64,000 nucleotides of DNA from UBA5026 sp949065595 (GCA_949065595.1 CARSXK010000003.1:18432-82431), one strand, 5' to 3'; positions 1 to 8,584 are shown, counted from the first letter of the stretch. The notes: generated by a model not told the origin, from the sequence alone. Program-made: numbers and translations.

Positions 1-1
1 A

Positions 2-217
2 GAGAAAAAAGAAAGGGATGGCCTTTTCGAGGAACTAGTAAATTTACCAGAATCGGTGCGTCATTTTATCTTAAAATATCATGATGTGTCTGTTTATGAA
101 GCACAAAAAAGGGTTCAAAAAAATAAAGTGGTGGATGATCATCAAGGACAAAATCCGAATCGCAGTATTGTGGAAATCGGATATGATAATGATAAAATAT
201 ACAAAAAAGCTGCCTAG
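2..217 (+). CDS. C-terminal end of an unknown protein (5' partial)
   Basis: An open frame enters the window from the left and ends in TAG at 215-217, leaving 71 residues. The tail is charged and hydrophilic, with the segments LPESVRHFILKYHD and VSVYEAQKRVQKN, and has no membrane segment or recognisable domain. It stops 14 bases before the relA start and is in the same orientation, so it is probably the upstream member of the same operon. In Bacillus the gene before relA is apt, and recJ is nearby, but this tail does not look clearly like either. The function is not assigned. Confidence 0.55.
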   Translation, partial: EKKERDGLFEELVNLPESVRHFILKYHDVSVYEAQKRVQKNKVVDDHQGQNPNRSIVEIGYDNDKIYKKAA

Positions 218-231
218 AAAGAAGTGGGAGT

Positions 232-2400
232 ATGACCAAAAAAAATATGCATATTACAATCGCAGATCTTATGGCATCCGTATCTACTTATATCAAAGAT
301 GAAAGGGAGCTATCTTTAATTGAAAATGGATACCAATTTGCTGCAGAAAAACACTTTGGAATCAAACGATTAACAGGTGAGGACTATATTGAGCATCCTT
401 TACATGTTGCTTCCATTTTAACAGAAATCAATGCGGATGCAGAAACCTTATGTGCAGCTTTACTCCATGATGTGTTAGAAGATTGCGGTATTTCAAAAGA
501 GGAATTAGAAGAAAAATTTGGAAAAACAGTTGCTTCTTTGGTTGATGGTGTTACTAAAATTAACAAGCTGAATTTTGAAAATAATAATAATGCAACCATT
601 GCGACCCATCGTAAAATTTTAGTAGGTCTTTGTGAAGATGTCCGTGTTATTATTATCAAACTCGCTGATCGCTTGCACAATCTTCGTACCATTTGGGTTC
701 ATCCAGAAGAAAAGCAGAAGGAAAAAGCAAGAGAAACTTTAGATATTTTAACTCCAATTGCGAGTCGTTTGGGAATGAATCATATCAAAAGTGAATTAGA
801 AGATTTATCACTTCGATATTTAAAGCCAGATGTTTATTTTTCCATTGTTGAGGAACTCAATCAGACCAAAGCGGAGCGTGACAATGCTGTCAATGAAATG
901 ATGAAAAAAGTGTCTGAAATTTTAAATGAAAATCACATTCTTCATGAAATAAAAGGACGTGCAAAAAGTATTTATAGTATTTATAAAAAATTGGATAAAG
1001 GAAAAAAATTTAGTGAAATATACGATTTACTTGCCCTTCGTGTTTTTGTAAATACAGAGCAAGAATGTTATCAAGCTCTTGGAATGATTCATTCTAAATA
1101 TAGGCCAATTCCCAAACGTTTTAAAGATTATATAGCGATGCCTAAAACCAATATGTATCAATCGCTTCATACAACGGTATTTGGATTTGATGGGTATTTA
1201 TTTGAAATCCAAATTCGTACCTATGAAATGGATGACATAGCGGAGCGTGGAATTGCGTCTCACTGGTCTTATAAAGAAAAGGGAAGTACTGTTACAGTCA
1301 TGCAAAATACAATGGAGCAAAAGTTGCAATTTTTCCGTTCTATTATGGAACTCAACAATGAGGAACCTAATGATGAACAATTTGTAAGGTCTGTTACGGA
1401 GGATGTATTTAAAGACACTATTTATGTATATACTCCAGCTGGAGATGTTATTGAATTACCAGCTGGAGCAACACCAATTGATTTTGCCTATAAGGTACAC
1501 AGTGGTGTTGGAGATAAAATGATTGGGGCTATTGTCAATAACAACATAGTTCCGTTGGATTATGTATTACAAAATCAGGATATTGTAAAGATTAACACCA
1601 ATAAAAATGCATTGGGGCCTAGCCGTGAATGGATTAATATGGCCAAAACAACCCAAGCGAAAAATAAAATTCGTTCTTTTTATCGAAAAATTGATAAAGA
1701 GGGATATTTAAAAAAGGGTGAGGAATTACTTGCCAAGGAATTACGAAAACGAAAATTGGGATTCAATGAGTTTTTGTCAAACGAAAATATTGATAAAATC
1801 ATCAAAGAATTAAAATGTGATGGAATAGACGATATTTATATTAATCTTGGGAATGGTAAAATACCAGTAGGAACTGTAATCAATGTAGTGACTGGAGAAA
1901 ATAGTACCAAAGAAGAAATTATTTTAAAGAGAACAAAAAATAAAGAAGTCATTCTTCCTACTGTAAAAAATGATATTATGGTAGAGGGCATTGATGAAAT
2001 TAAAGTGAATGTTGCTTCTTGTTGCAAACCTGTTCCGCAAGATAAAATTGTTGGATATATTACCAAGGGTTATGGAATTACAGTACATCGTTCTATTTGT
2101 CCTAATATTCAGGAATTGGCAGAGCGCATTATAGATGTTAGATGGAGTGATGAAATTGCCAAACGGTATCCAACCAATTTACTTATTCATACATTGAATA
2201 GTGATAATTTATTATTGGATATTATTTCAAAGACTTCTAATCATAATATTTCCATTCAAAGTGTTAATACATTTCATAATGAGGATGGAATGATTTATGA
2301 TATTGTCGTTTTGGTAGAAAATAAAGAGAAATTGGATAAATTTATCAATGATTTGGAACAATTAACAAATGTGTTTGAAGTGCAGAGGTTGATTAAATGA
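232..2400 (+). CDS. relA: Bifunctional (p)ppGpp synthetase/hydrolase, RelA/SpoT (Rsh) family
   Basis: 722 residues, the usual length for a long Rsh protein. An HD hydrolase domain comes first (HPLHV near 55, the LLHD pair at 77-80). The synthetase domain follows, with RFKDYIAMPK near 297 and QIRT after it. The RFKD form of the specificity loop is the one known from bifunctional enzymes rather than hydrolase-dead RelA. A TGS domain (about 390-455), a Cys-Cys zinc-type domain (SCCKP near 594, then HRSICPN) and a C-terminal ACT domain complete it. It makes and degrades the stringent-response alarmone from GTP/GDP and ATP. The start ATG follows GTGGGAG; a second ATG seven codons in is less likely. 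Its stop overlaps the dtd start (ATGA), so the two are translationally coupled. Confidence 0.95.
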   Translation: MTKKNMHITIADLMASVSTYIKDERELSLIENGYQFAAEKHFGIKRLTGEDYIEHPLHVASILTEINADAETLCAALLHDVLEDCGISKEELEEKFGKTVASLVDGVTKINKLNFENNNNATIATHRKILVGLCEDVRVIIIKLADRLHNLRTIWVHPEEKQKEKARETLDILTPIASRLGMNHIKSELEDLSLRYLKPDVYFSIVEELNQTKAERDNAVNEMMKKVSEILNENHILHEIKGRAKSIYSIYKKLDKGKKFSEIYDLLALRVFVNTEQECYQALGMIHSKYRPIPKRFKDYIAMPKTNMYQSLHTTVFGFDGYLFEIQIRTYEMDDIAERGIASHWSYKEKGSTVTVMQNTMEQKLQFFRSIMELNNEEPNDEQFVRSVTEDVFKDTIYVYTPAGDVIELPAGATPIDFAYKVHSGVGDKMIGAIVNNNIVPLDYVLQNQDIVKINTNKNALGPSREWINMAKTTQAKNKIRSFYRKIDKEGYLKKGEELLAKELRKRKLGFNEFLSNENIDKIIKELKCDGIDDIYINLGNGKIPVGTVINVVTGENSTKEEIILKRTKNKEVILPTVKNDIMVEGIDEIKVNVASCCKPVPQDKIVGYITKGYGITVHRSICPNIQELAERIIDVRWSDEIAKRYPTNLLIHTLNSDNLLLDIISKTSNHNISIQSVNTFHNEDGMIYDIVVLVENKEKLDKFINDLEQLTNVFEVQRLIK

Positions 2401-2846
2401 GAGTTTTGGTCCAAAGAAGCCTTTTGGCTTCGGTTACAGTGGATGAAGTTTGTGTTGGAAAAATTGAAAAAGGTATGGTTGTATTGGTAGGTTTTACAGT
2501 AGGGGACGGAATAGATGATATTCAGTATTGTATCAATAAGTTAATTCATCTTCGTATTTTTGAAGATGAAAATGGAACAATGAATGAATCTATTTTAGAC
2601 CAAAAGGGAAGTATTCTTAGTATTTCGCAATTTACATTATATGCGAATACAGAAAAAGGAAATCGCCCTAGTTATAGTGCAGCTTTGAAAGCGAAAGAGG
2701 CGGAACCCCTTTATGAACGATGGAACCAAGAGCTTTCTAAATATGTGAAGGTGGAAACTGGAAAGTTTGGTGCTGATATGAAAGTAACTCTTACCAATGA
2801 TGGTCCAGTTACTATATTGATAGAAAGTAGGAAGAAATGTGATTAA
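2397..2846 (+). CDS. dtd: D-aminoacyl-tRNA deacylase
   Basis: 149 residues, full length for DTD. It hydrolyses D-amino acids mischarged onto tRNA, and glycine wrongly attached to tRNA-Ala. Both family motifs are visible: SQFTLYA near 78 (the active-site Ser-Gln) and NDGPVT near 135, which carries the Gly-Pro cross-subunit motif. It overlaps relA by four bases at its start and the next gene by eight bases at its end. The relA-dtd order is common in Firmicutes. Confidence 0.95.
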   Translation: MRVLVQRSLLASVTVDEVCVGKIEKGMVVLVGFTVGDGIDDIQYCINKLIHLRIFEDENGTMNESILDQKGSILSISQFTLYANTEKGNRPSYSAALKAKEAEPLYERWNQELSKYVKVETGKFGADMKVTLTNDGPVTILIESRKKCD

Positions 2847-3903
2847 AAATAAACCAGATTTTAAATTGATTAATTGTGCTTTGATTGTATTGATTGTTTT
2901 TTTGGTGTATCGTACAGGAAATTTATGGTTAGGTTGTTTGGCGACATTCAAAAAAATTATTGTACCATTTTTCATGGCATTTATTGTTGCATATGCGTTA
3001 TATCCTTTTTTGCAGTATTTGATGAAACGTAAAATTCCAAAGGCATTATCTGTTGTCATCATTTTGGCGCTTATTATAGGTGTAATTGCTTTTCTAGGAA
3101 TTACAGTTTTACCGTTATTATTCGGACAACTGTCTAGTTTATTTAATGGAATTATTGCTTTTATCAAAGAGATTTCAATGAAATATGATATTAATTTTGG
3201 ACCATTGCAAGATACATTATCCAATGGATTCAATGATATTATTATGTCATTAGGAAAATATGTATCGAATGGCGCTATTAATATGATAGGTGTTTCTATG
3301 GAATATGTATCGATTGCGTTTATTGCTTTCGCATCTGCGATTTATTTCTTAATTGACATGGATAAAATACGTAATTGTGTTAAAAGGTATTTAAAAAGGA
3401 AAAATAAAAAGGCATTTCGATATGTTGCAGCAGTAGATCATGAGATGAAGCAGTATTTGACAGGCTTTTTAAGAATTATGCTAATTACATTAGTAGAGTA
3501 TTCTTTGGCTTATACCATTATTAGACATCCAGATGCATTGTTGCTTGGATTCCTTGCCATGATTGCAAACTTGATTCCATATTTTGGTGGAATGATTGCC
3601 AATATAGTTGCCGCAGTTACTGCCTTTGTGATTAGTCCAGCAATGTTTATTAAAACCTTAATTGTCTTTATGTTACTATCATGGTTAGATGGATATTTAA
3701 TCAATCCTCTTGTTTATGGAAAAACCAATAAAATACATCCTTTGGTTGGTATATTTGCTGTCTTTGCAGGTGGAATTTTATTTGGAATTGCTGGGGTTAT
3801 TATTTCTTTACCACTTGCAATTATCTTGATTACGACTTATAAATTTTATTGGGAAGATATTAGTGATAAGATAGAAGATATTAAGGATAAAAAGGAAAAG
3901 TGA
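2839..3903 (+). CDS. AI-2E family transporter (YtvI/PerM-like membrane protein)
   Basis: 354 residues with a GTG start that overlaps the end of dtd. Hydrophobic segments lie near residues 10-25, 30-55, 60-85, 150-175 and 205-330, the eight-helix layout of the AI-2E/PerM family. The conserved stretch with LIPYFGGMI and, further on, HPLVGIFAVFAGG is typical. Members export small molecules or, in some cases, act as Na+/H+ antiporters; the substrate cannot be read from the sequence. It ends in a Lys/Asp-rich tail followed at once by a terminator hairpin. Confidence 0.88.
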   Translation: MIKNKPDFKLINCALIVLIVFLVYRTGNLWLGCLATFKKIIVPFFMAFIVAYALYPFLQYLMKRKIPKALSVVIILALIIGVIAFLGITVLPLLFGQLSSLFNGIIAFIKEISMKYDINFGPLQDTLSNGFNDIIMSLGKYVSNGAINMIGVSMEYVSIAFIAFASAIYFLIDMDKIRNCVKRYLKRKNKKAFRYVAAVDHEMKQYLTGFLRIMLITLVEYSLAYTIIRHPDALLLGFLAMIANLIPYFGGMIANIVAAVTAFVISPAMFIKTLIVFMLLSWLDGYLINPLVYGKTNKIHPLVGIFAVFAGGILFGIAGVIISLPLAIILITTYKFYWEDISDKIEDIKDKKEK

Positions 3904-3918
3904 TTCCTTTTTTATTTT
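3891..3918 (+). terminator. Rho-independent terminator after the relA operon
   Basis: AAAAGGAA and TTCCTTTT form an 8-bp stem around a six-base loop that contains the stop codon of the AI-2E gene. A T-rich tail follows. Confidence 0.7.
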
Positions 3919-3961
3919 TAACCTGTTTATATTATTTAGTAATTGATATTTGGTTATGATT

Positions 3962-3989
3962 TTGACAATATATCATTTTTATGTATAAT
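3962..3989 (+). promoter_or_regulatory. Sigma-A promoter for the HipA-like gene
   Basis: A consensus -35 TTGACA (3962-3967) and a consensus -10 TATAAT (3984-3989) are separated by 16 bases. Transcription would start about 55 bases before the ATG at 4050. Confidence 0.75.
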
Positions 3990-4049
3990 AGATTTATCTT
4001 TTTAAAAATATATTCAAAAAGAGTGTTTTATAAAGATGGATGTGATACT

Positions 4050-4919
4050 ATGAAACCGATTTTGTTTTTACAGAAATTAATTACAGATGAAACACCAATT
4101 TTAGAATTAAAAAATGATGTTTCTATCTCTAGACAACAAAAATATCAAGTACTGGGTTTACCTTCTAGTAGCTTGACTAATCGATATATTGAACGTATGT
4201 ATTATCAGAATTTGAAATGGTTTTATTTTAAATCGGAAGAAAGTAGATATGGTTATCCTTTTTCCATATTAGATGAATTAATGGGGAGTTACCTTGCAAA
4301 GATTATAGAACTACCAGCTGTTTCCTTTGTTGTAGCAAAAACAAAGGATTCTATTGGAATTGCTTCCGAGAACTTTCGAATGGAGTCATCTGATTATTAT
4401 TTTATACAGCAACTTCCAGTGAAAACACTATTGGAAAATAGATTTAATTTAGCCAGTCTAGATATTTTAAAATCATTATGTATAGATCCTATCAATGCAG
4501 TTCAATTAGAAGAACATATTTTAAAACTGTTAGCGTTAGATTTATATATGTTACAAAAAGATCGTGGTGATACGAATCTTCAATTTCAGATAAATCACGC
4601 GACACAATATTTGGATTTATCTGCCGTATACGATTTTTCAAACTGTATAGAAGAAGCCGAGCTTGCCTCTGTTATGATTCGAAATCCTATTGTAGTATTA
4701 AATTATAATACCATTCGTTTATTGATAAAAAAGTATCCAAAATTTACTAAATATATAGAATCCTTGCAAAATCAAACGATGTGTTCTACTTGGGATCAAA
4801 TTTGTGGAGATTACCATTTCAACTTAAATTGTTTTGCATATAATCAGGCCAAAAATCATTATGAAATAAAAGACCAAAAACAAAAAGGTTTATTCAAAGA
4901 ATTATTCACTAATGTATGA
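4050..4919 (+). CDS. Divergent HipA-like / kinase-fold protein
   Basis: 289 residues from the ATG at 4050, chosen because GGATGTGAT sits three bases before it; an in-frame ATG at 3981 lies inside the promoter. The order of motifs resembles the C-terminal kinase lobe of HipA. A segment ending in ELMGSYLAKIIELPAV is followed by GIASENF. Then comes DLYMLQKDRGDTNLQF, comparable to the HipA catalytic stretch with D-R-H-x-x-N (His replaced by Gly), and finally LSAVYDFSN, comparable to its metal-binding DFG-like motif. The N-terminal HipA domain and a HipB antitoxin are absent. Function is therefore open: an orphan toxin-like kinase or a housekeeping kinase-fold protein. The family assignment is inference from motif order. 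Confidence 0.6.
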   Translation: MKPILFLQKLITDETPILELKNDVSISRQQKYQVLGLPSSSLTNRYIERMYYQNLKWFYFKSEESRYGYPFSILDELMGSYLAKIIELPAVSFVVAKTKDSIGIASENFRMESSDYYFIQQLPVKTLLENRFNLASLDILKSLCIDPINAVQLEEHILKLLALDLYMLQKDRGDTNLQFQINHATQYLDLSAVYDFSNCIEEAELASVMIRNPIVVLNYNTIRLLIKKYPKFTKYIESLQNQTMCSTWDQICGDYHFNLNCFAYNQAKNHYEIKDQKQKGLFKELFTNV

Positions 4920-4963
4920 AATACTGATAAAATATCTATACGAATGAAAAAATAGGTGCAAAA

Positions 4964-5218
4964 GTGAAATTAATTATACTAGATTTTATGAAACAGGAAC
5001 ATTTTGGAAATGGACGATTTATTGACAATTTATTTGATAAAATAGTGATGAGTCATGCAAATAGATGCTATAATAGTGATAATGTTCAGGATCTGATAAC
5101 AATAACCGAAGAAGACATTAGTGTTGAAATATGTGAAGAATTGAAATCAGATGAAAAACAAAACAAATTGGATTTTAAAGGAGGATATTATGCTGCAAAA
5201 ACCAAAGGGAACATATGA
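4964..5218 (+). pseudogene. Orphan C-terminal lid of a SpoVK/CbxX-type AAA ATPase (likely gene remnant)
   Basis: 84 residues from a GTG start. FGNGRFIDNLFDKIVMSHAN followed by LITITEEDI matches the C-terminal lid of CbxX/CfqX (SpoVK-like) AAA ATPases, in which a G-N-x-R-x-V-x-N sensor-2 segment precedes a final helix. The ATP-binding core, with Walker A and B, is missing and is not present upstream in any frame. The reading frame runs through the hisS Shine-Dalgarno and 29 bases into hisS, as expected if the original stop was lost. Possibly it is still translated, since AGGTG lies upstream of the GTG. I read it as a remnant left by deletion. Confidence 0.5.
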
Positions 5219-6476
5219 TGTATATGGTGGTCTAGGACTTAAAATATTGTATTTAGAAAATTTACTTCGTTCATTAATGGAAAAATATCATTATGAATAT
5301 GTGAGAACACCAATATTTGAATCGAGTGAATTATTTCATAGAGGAGTAGGAGAAACAACTGATATTGTTTCTAAAGAAACTTATGATTTTATAGATCGTG
5401 GCAATCGTAATATGACATTAAGACCAGAAGGAACTGCTGGAGTAGTAAGAAGTTATATTGAAAATAAAATGTATGGAAATCCAAGCCAACCAATTAAAAC
5501 ATGGTATATGGGACCCATGTATCGGTACGAAAGACCACAATCGGGTAGATTTCGTGAATTTTATCAATTCGGTGTAGAAGTATTTGGAACGGAAAATCCT
5601 ATGATGGATGCAGAAGTGATAAGTATTCCAGTTAATTTTTACCGATTACTTGGATTAAAGGGAATTAAAGTTAATATCAATACCTTGGGGGATACAGAAT
5701 CGAGAAATGCGTATCGTGAGGCTTTGTTAGAACATTTTAAACCGCATTTAGGTGAACTTTGTGAGGACTGCAAAACACGTTATGAGAAGAACCCCCTTCG
5801 TATATTAGATTGTAAGATTGATCATGATTTAGAATGTATGAAAACCGCGCCTAAAATATCAGATTATCTAAATGAGACGAGTCGCAAGCATTTTGAGGAA
5901 GTCAAGAATTATTTAGATGTGCTAGAGATTCCTTATCAAGTGAATCCAAATGTAGTCAGAGGATTGGATTACTATACGCATACTGTCTTTGAAGTCGAAG
6001 CTTCGATTGAAGGATTTGGTAGTCAAAATGTCCTATGTGGTGGTGGAAGATACAACCATTTGGTCGAAAATATTGGGGGACCGTCGACACCAGGGGTTGG
6101 GTTTGCCCTTGGTATGGAAAGATTACTATCAGCGTTAGAATGTGAAAATATAAGTATTGGTAAAGATATGTTAGATGTATATATTATCCCAATTGAAGAA
6201 TCACAAATTCCTAAAGCATTCACTTTTGCACAGACACTTCGTATGAATGGTTTTTCTGTTGATATGGATTATATGAAACGGAATATGAAAGGTAATTTCA
6301 AACAAGCAGACCGTTTGAATGCTTCTTTTGTTATTTTACTTGGAGAAGAAGAAGTTCAAACTAATATTTTAACTTTAAAAGACAATCATACAAAACAAGA
6401 ATATAAAGTAGATGTGAGTGAATTAATTTCCTTTTTGGATTTACATATAAAGGAGGAACATGATGAAGAGGATTGA
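5190..6476 (+). CDS. hisS: Histidyl-tRNA synthetase
   Basis: 428 residues, a class II aminoacyl-tRNA synthetase that charges tRNA-His. The start ATG is preceded by a strong AAAGGAGG; an in-frame ATG at 5151 lies upstream of that site and is rejected. Motif 2 (YRYERPQSGRFREFYQ), the histidine-specific LRPEGTAG stretch and RGLDYYTHTVFEV are all visible, and the C-terminal anticodon-binding domain is present. It overlaps the aspS start, giving a hisS-aspS operon of the kind common in Firmicutes. Confidence 0.97.
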   Translation: MLQKPKGTYDVYGGLGLKILYLENLLRSLMEKYHYEYVRTPIFESSELFHRGVGETTDIVSKETYDFIDRGNRNMTLRPEGTAGVVRSYIENKMYGNPSQPIKTWYMGPMYRYERPQSGRFREFYQFGVEVFGTENPMMDAEVISIPVNFYRLLGLKGIKVNINTLGDTESRNAYREALLEHFKPHLGELCEDCKTRYEKNPLRILDCKIDHDLECMKTAPKISDYLNETSRKHFEEVKNYLDVLEIPYQVNPNVVRGLDYYTHTVFEVEASIEGFGSQNVLCGGGRYNHLVENIGGPSTPGVGFALGMERLLSALECENISIGKDMLDVYIIPIEESQIPKAFTFAQTLRMNGFSVDMDYMKRNMKGNFKQADRLNASFVILLGEEEVQTNILTLKDNHTKQEYKVDVSELISFLDLHIKEEHDEED

Positions 6477-7776
6477 AATCAAACAATTAAACAATTATTA
6501 TAATCAAGATGTTGAGATACAAGGATTTGTAGATGGCTTAAGAGATTTACAATATGTTCAATTTTTAGTTATTACGGATGGTACAGAAAAGGTACAAGTG
6601 ACTATTGAAAAAAATGATGACAATAAAGTACTAAATGAAATTGTCAGCCAGATGACAATTCAAAGTACAGTCAAAGTAACTGGAAAATTAATGGAAAGCC
6701 CAAAAGTAAAATTGAATGGAATGGAAATCATTCCTACTCATATAGAAATTACTTCTTTGTCTGCACCTGAACTACCTATCCATATTAAGGATAAAGATAG
6801 TGCAGAAATTGATACTAGATTAGACCATCGATTTTTAGACTTACGGAATGAATATAATATGAATATCTTTAAAATTCAAAGTAAGATGGTAGAATCTATG
6901 CGTCAATTTTTATATGATAGAGGGTTTACAGAAATTCATACCCCAAAATTGATTGGGGCTGCAAGTGAATCAGGTTCTGAAGTATTTGAGGTCAAGTATT
7001 TTGACCGCAAAGCCTATCTTGCACAATCTCCACAATTTTATAAACAAATGGCCATGGCTGCTGGTATGGGACGTATTTTTGAAGTGGGACCTGTTTTTCG
7101 TGCTGAAAATTCCAATACCAATCGTCATACCACTGAATTTACAGGTTTTGATTTGGAATTTAGTTATATTGATTCTTTTGAAGATGTCATGCAGCTAGAA
7201 GAAGAATTGTTAACTTATATGTTAAAAAAGGTAAAAGATTGTTATGGTGATTTGATAGAACAAACATATGGAAAGACTGTGATTGTTCCAACTACCCCTT
7301 TTCCAAGAATAAAACTAGCTGATTTGTATCAAGTGCTAGAAGAAAAATATGGGTATCAGGTAGAAGATGCAGCCAAAGTAGATTTAACTACAGAAGCAGA
7401 AAAATTATCCTATCAATATGCGATGGATACCTATCATAGTGAATTTCTTTTTGTAACTGATTATCCTGCTGATAAAAGGGCATTCTATCATATGCGAAAG
7501 AATGGAATTCCCCAAGGGTATGATTTGATTTGGAGAGGTGTTGAAATTACAACAGGAGCACAAAGGGAGCATCGGTATGAGGTGTTAAAAGAACAAGCAG
7601 AAGAAAAAGGGCTTAAAGATGATGTTGCTTTTTATCTAGAATTTTTCCAATATGGGTGTCCTCCGCATGGTGGCTTTGGAATTGGAATTGACCGCCTTAC
7701 AATGCTACTTTTAGATTTACCATCTTTGAAAGAAGCAATGTTCTTATTTCGAGGACCTAATAGATTAAATCCATAA
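6460..7776 (+). CDS. aspS: Aspartyl-tRNA synthetase, short archaeal-type (probably non-discriminating)
   Basis: 438 residues, far shorter than the roughly 590-residue bacterial AspRS, and without the bacterial GAD insertion. An N-terminal OB-fold anticodon-binding domain (1-105) is followed by the class II core. Key segments are GAASESGSEVFEVKYF, AYLAQSPQFYKQM, FEVGPVFRAENSNTNRH, and GFGIGIDRL near the end. These are the archaeal/eukaryotic-style signatures. Enzymes of this type (AspRS2) in bacteria are often non-discriminating and charge tRNA-Asn as well, needing GatCAB to convert Asp-tRNA-Asn; that is family knowledge, not shown here. The start follows AAGGAGGA. It overlaps the end of hisS by 17 bases. 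Confidence 0.93.
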   Translation: MMKRIEIKQLNNYYNQDVEIQGFVDGLRDLQYVQFLVITDGTEKVQVTIEKNDDNKVLNEIVSQMTIQSTVKVTGKLMESPKVKLNGMEIIPTHIEITSLSAPELPIHIKDKDSAEIDTRLDHRFLDLRNEYNMNIFKIQSKMVESMRQFLYDRGFTEIHTPKLIGAASESGSEVFEVKYFDRKAYLAQSPQFYKQMAMAAGMGRIFEVGPVFRAENSNTNRHTTEFTGFDLEFSYIDSFEDVMQLEEELLTYMLKKVKDCYGDLIEQTYGKTVIVPTTPFPRIKLADLYQVLEEKYGYQVEDAAKVDLTTEAEKLSYQYAMDTYHSEFLFVTDYPADKRAFYHMRKNGIPQGYDLIWRGVEITTGAQREHRYEVLKEQAEEKGLKDDVAFYLEFFQYGCPPHGGFGIGIDRLTMLLLDLPSLKEAMFLFRGPNRLNP

Positions 7777-7802
7777 ATACCATAATTCATTTTATTCAAT
7801 CA

Positions 7803-7831
7803 AAACTCAAGAAAAATTCTTGAGTTTTTTT
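7803..7831 (+). terminator. Terminator after hisS-aspS
   Basis: A long perfect stem, AAACTCAAGAA pairing with TTCTTGAGTTT, closes a short A loop and is followed by a T run. Confidence 0.88.
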
Positions 7832-7893
7832 AGTTAAAAGTTTAGGTTTAAAAAGCCTTTATTTTAGGGTATGGATGCAATATTTTAAAGATA

Positions 7894-7915
7894 TTTACTA
7901 CTAATTACTACTTTT
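7894..7915 (+). repeat. TTTACTAC-type direct repeat, site A (left edge of cassette-like unit 1)
   Basis: Two TTACTACT-like half units lie side by side (TTTACTACT, then ATTACTACTTTT). The same motif recurs at 8585-8600, 60264-60284 and 61220-61244, each time at the edge of a unit made of one gene plus a three-hairpin element. It does not sit at a fixed distance from the promoters inside the units, so it is unlikely to be an operator. Confidence 0.5.
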
Positions 7916-7928
7916 AAAACAAAAATCG

Positions 7929-7937
7929 TGCTATTAT
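7929..7937 (+). promoter_or_regulatory. Extended -10 promoter for the small gene at 7961
   Basis: TG-C-TATTAT (TG at 7929-7930, -10 at 7932-7937). No good -35 is visible. Confidence 0.45.
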
Positions 7938-7960
7938 ATTGGTATAAAGGAGGTTTTAAG

Positions 7961-8398
7961 ATGACTATTTTTAAAAAAATTGCTTATGTAAGAATGTTAG
8001 AAACACAAAGAAATGCATTAACCGAGGAATTAGCATCCATCAATATAAATATTAAGCAGCAGGAAGAATCGTGTTCGCATATATTAGTAAATTTAGGTAA
8101 CAAAGGAATTATTGACAATTATGAGCGTTGCTTAATATGTGGACAACAAGCAGAAGAAGGGTGTGTTATGGCCTTTGAGTTATGTGTGCATGCAGAAGAT
8201 TATTTATTAAAATATGATATAAATGATGAAATACAATGTAATGAAAAATTTGATGCTATACAAACATTAGCTTTTGGCTTATTAAGGGAAAATCCTAATA
8301 TGACAAGAGAAGAATTAACTATAAAATTAAATAATTTAATCCAAGAAAGTATAAATATTAGAGACACTAAAAATAATCCAAAATTAATAAAAAAATAA
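7961..8398 (+). CDS. Unknown small protein with a possible Cys/His zinc site
   Basis: 145 residues from an ATG preceded by AAAGGAGG; the in-frame ATG at 7928 overlaps the promoter. The N-terminal half looks helical (MLETQRNALTEELASI). A CSH followed by CLICG about 24 residues later could form a zinc site, with more cysteines at ADGC-like positions downstream (EEGCVMAFELCVHAED). The C-terminal part is charged and probably helical. I do not recognise the family. It is the only gene in the cassette-like unit 7894-8600 and ends 52 bases before the three-hairpin element. Confidence 0.7.
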   Translation: MTIFKKIAYVRMLETQRNALTEELASININIKQQEESCSHILVNLGNKGIIDNYERCLICGQQAEEGCVMAFELCVHAEDYLLKYDINDEIQCNEKFDAIQTLAFGLLRENPNMTREELTIKLNNLIQESINIRDTKNNPKLIKK

Positions 8399-8450
8399 GA
8401 TTATAAAGAAGACAAAAGGCTGAAATGTATTAAAATATTTCTGTTTTATA

Positions 8451-8559
8451 CTACATAATAAGGGTAATACTATACCTTATTATAGCGAAGACTTTAGTGG
8501 CTATGCCACTGGTCTCGCTCATAAGACTATTAATACTATGACATCGCATAGTATTTTTT
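8451..8559 (+). ncRNA. Three-hairpin conserved element, copy 1
   Basis: Hairpin 1 spans 8457-8481 (AATAAGG / CCTTATT). Hairpin 2 spans 8485-8518 (GCGA-GAC / GTCTCGC with an inner AGTGGC / GCCACT stem). Hairpin 3 spans 8532-8555 (AATACTATG / CATAGTATT) and is followed by T residues like a terminator. A second copy at 61073-61184 keeps the stem sequences almost unchanged while the loops differ. Both lie just after a gene stop (52 and 54 bases). It could be a structured 3' UTR with terminator, a small RNA, or the recombination end of a mobile unit. Confidence 0.65.
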
Positions 8560-8584
8560 CATATTTATTAAAGAAATTTTTAAT

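Noticed and set aside
2637..3233. 198-codon minus-strand open frame opposite dtd and the AI-2E gene
   Set aside because: It lies antisense to two clear genes, crosses their boundary, lacks an SD and has no recognisable protein features.
8451..8559. Integron attC site
   Set aside because: Neither the GTTRRRY core nor the paired R/L boxes of attC are visible, and there is no integrase, so the element is described without that name.
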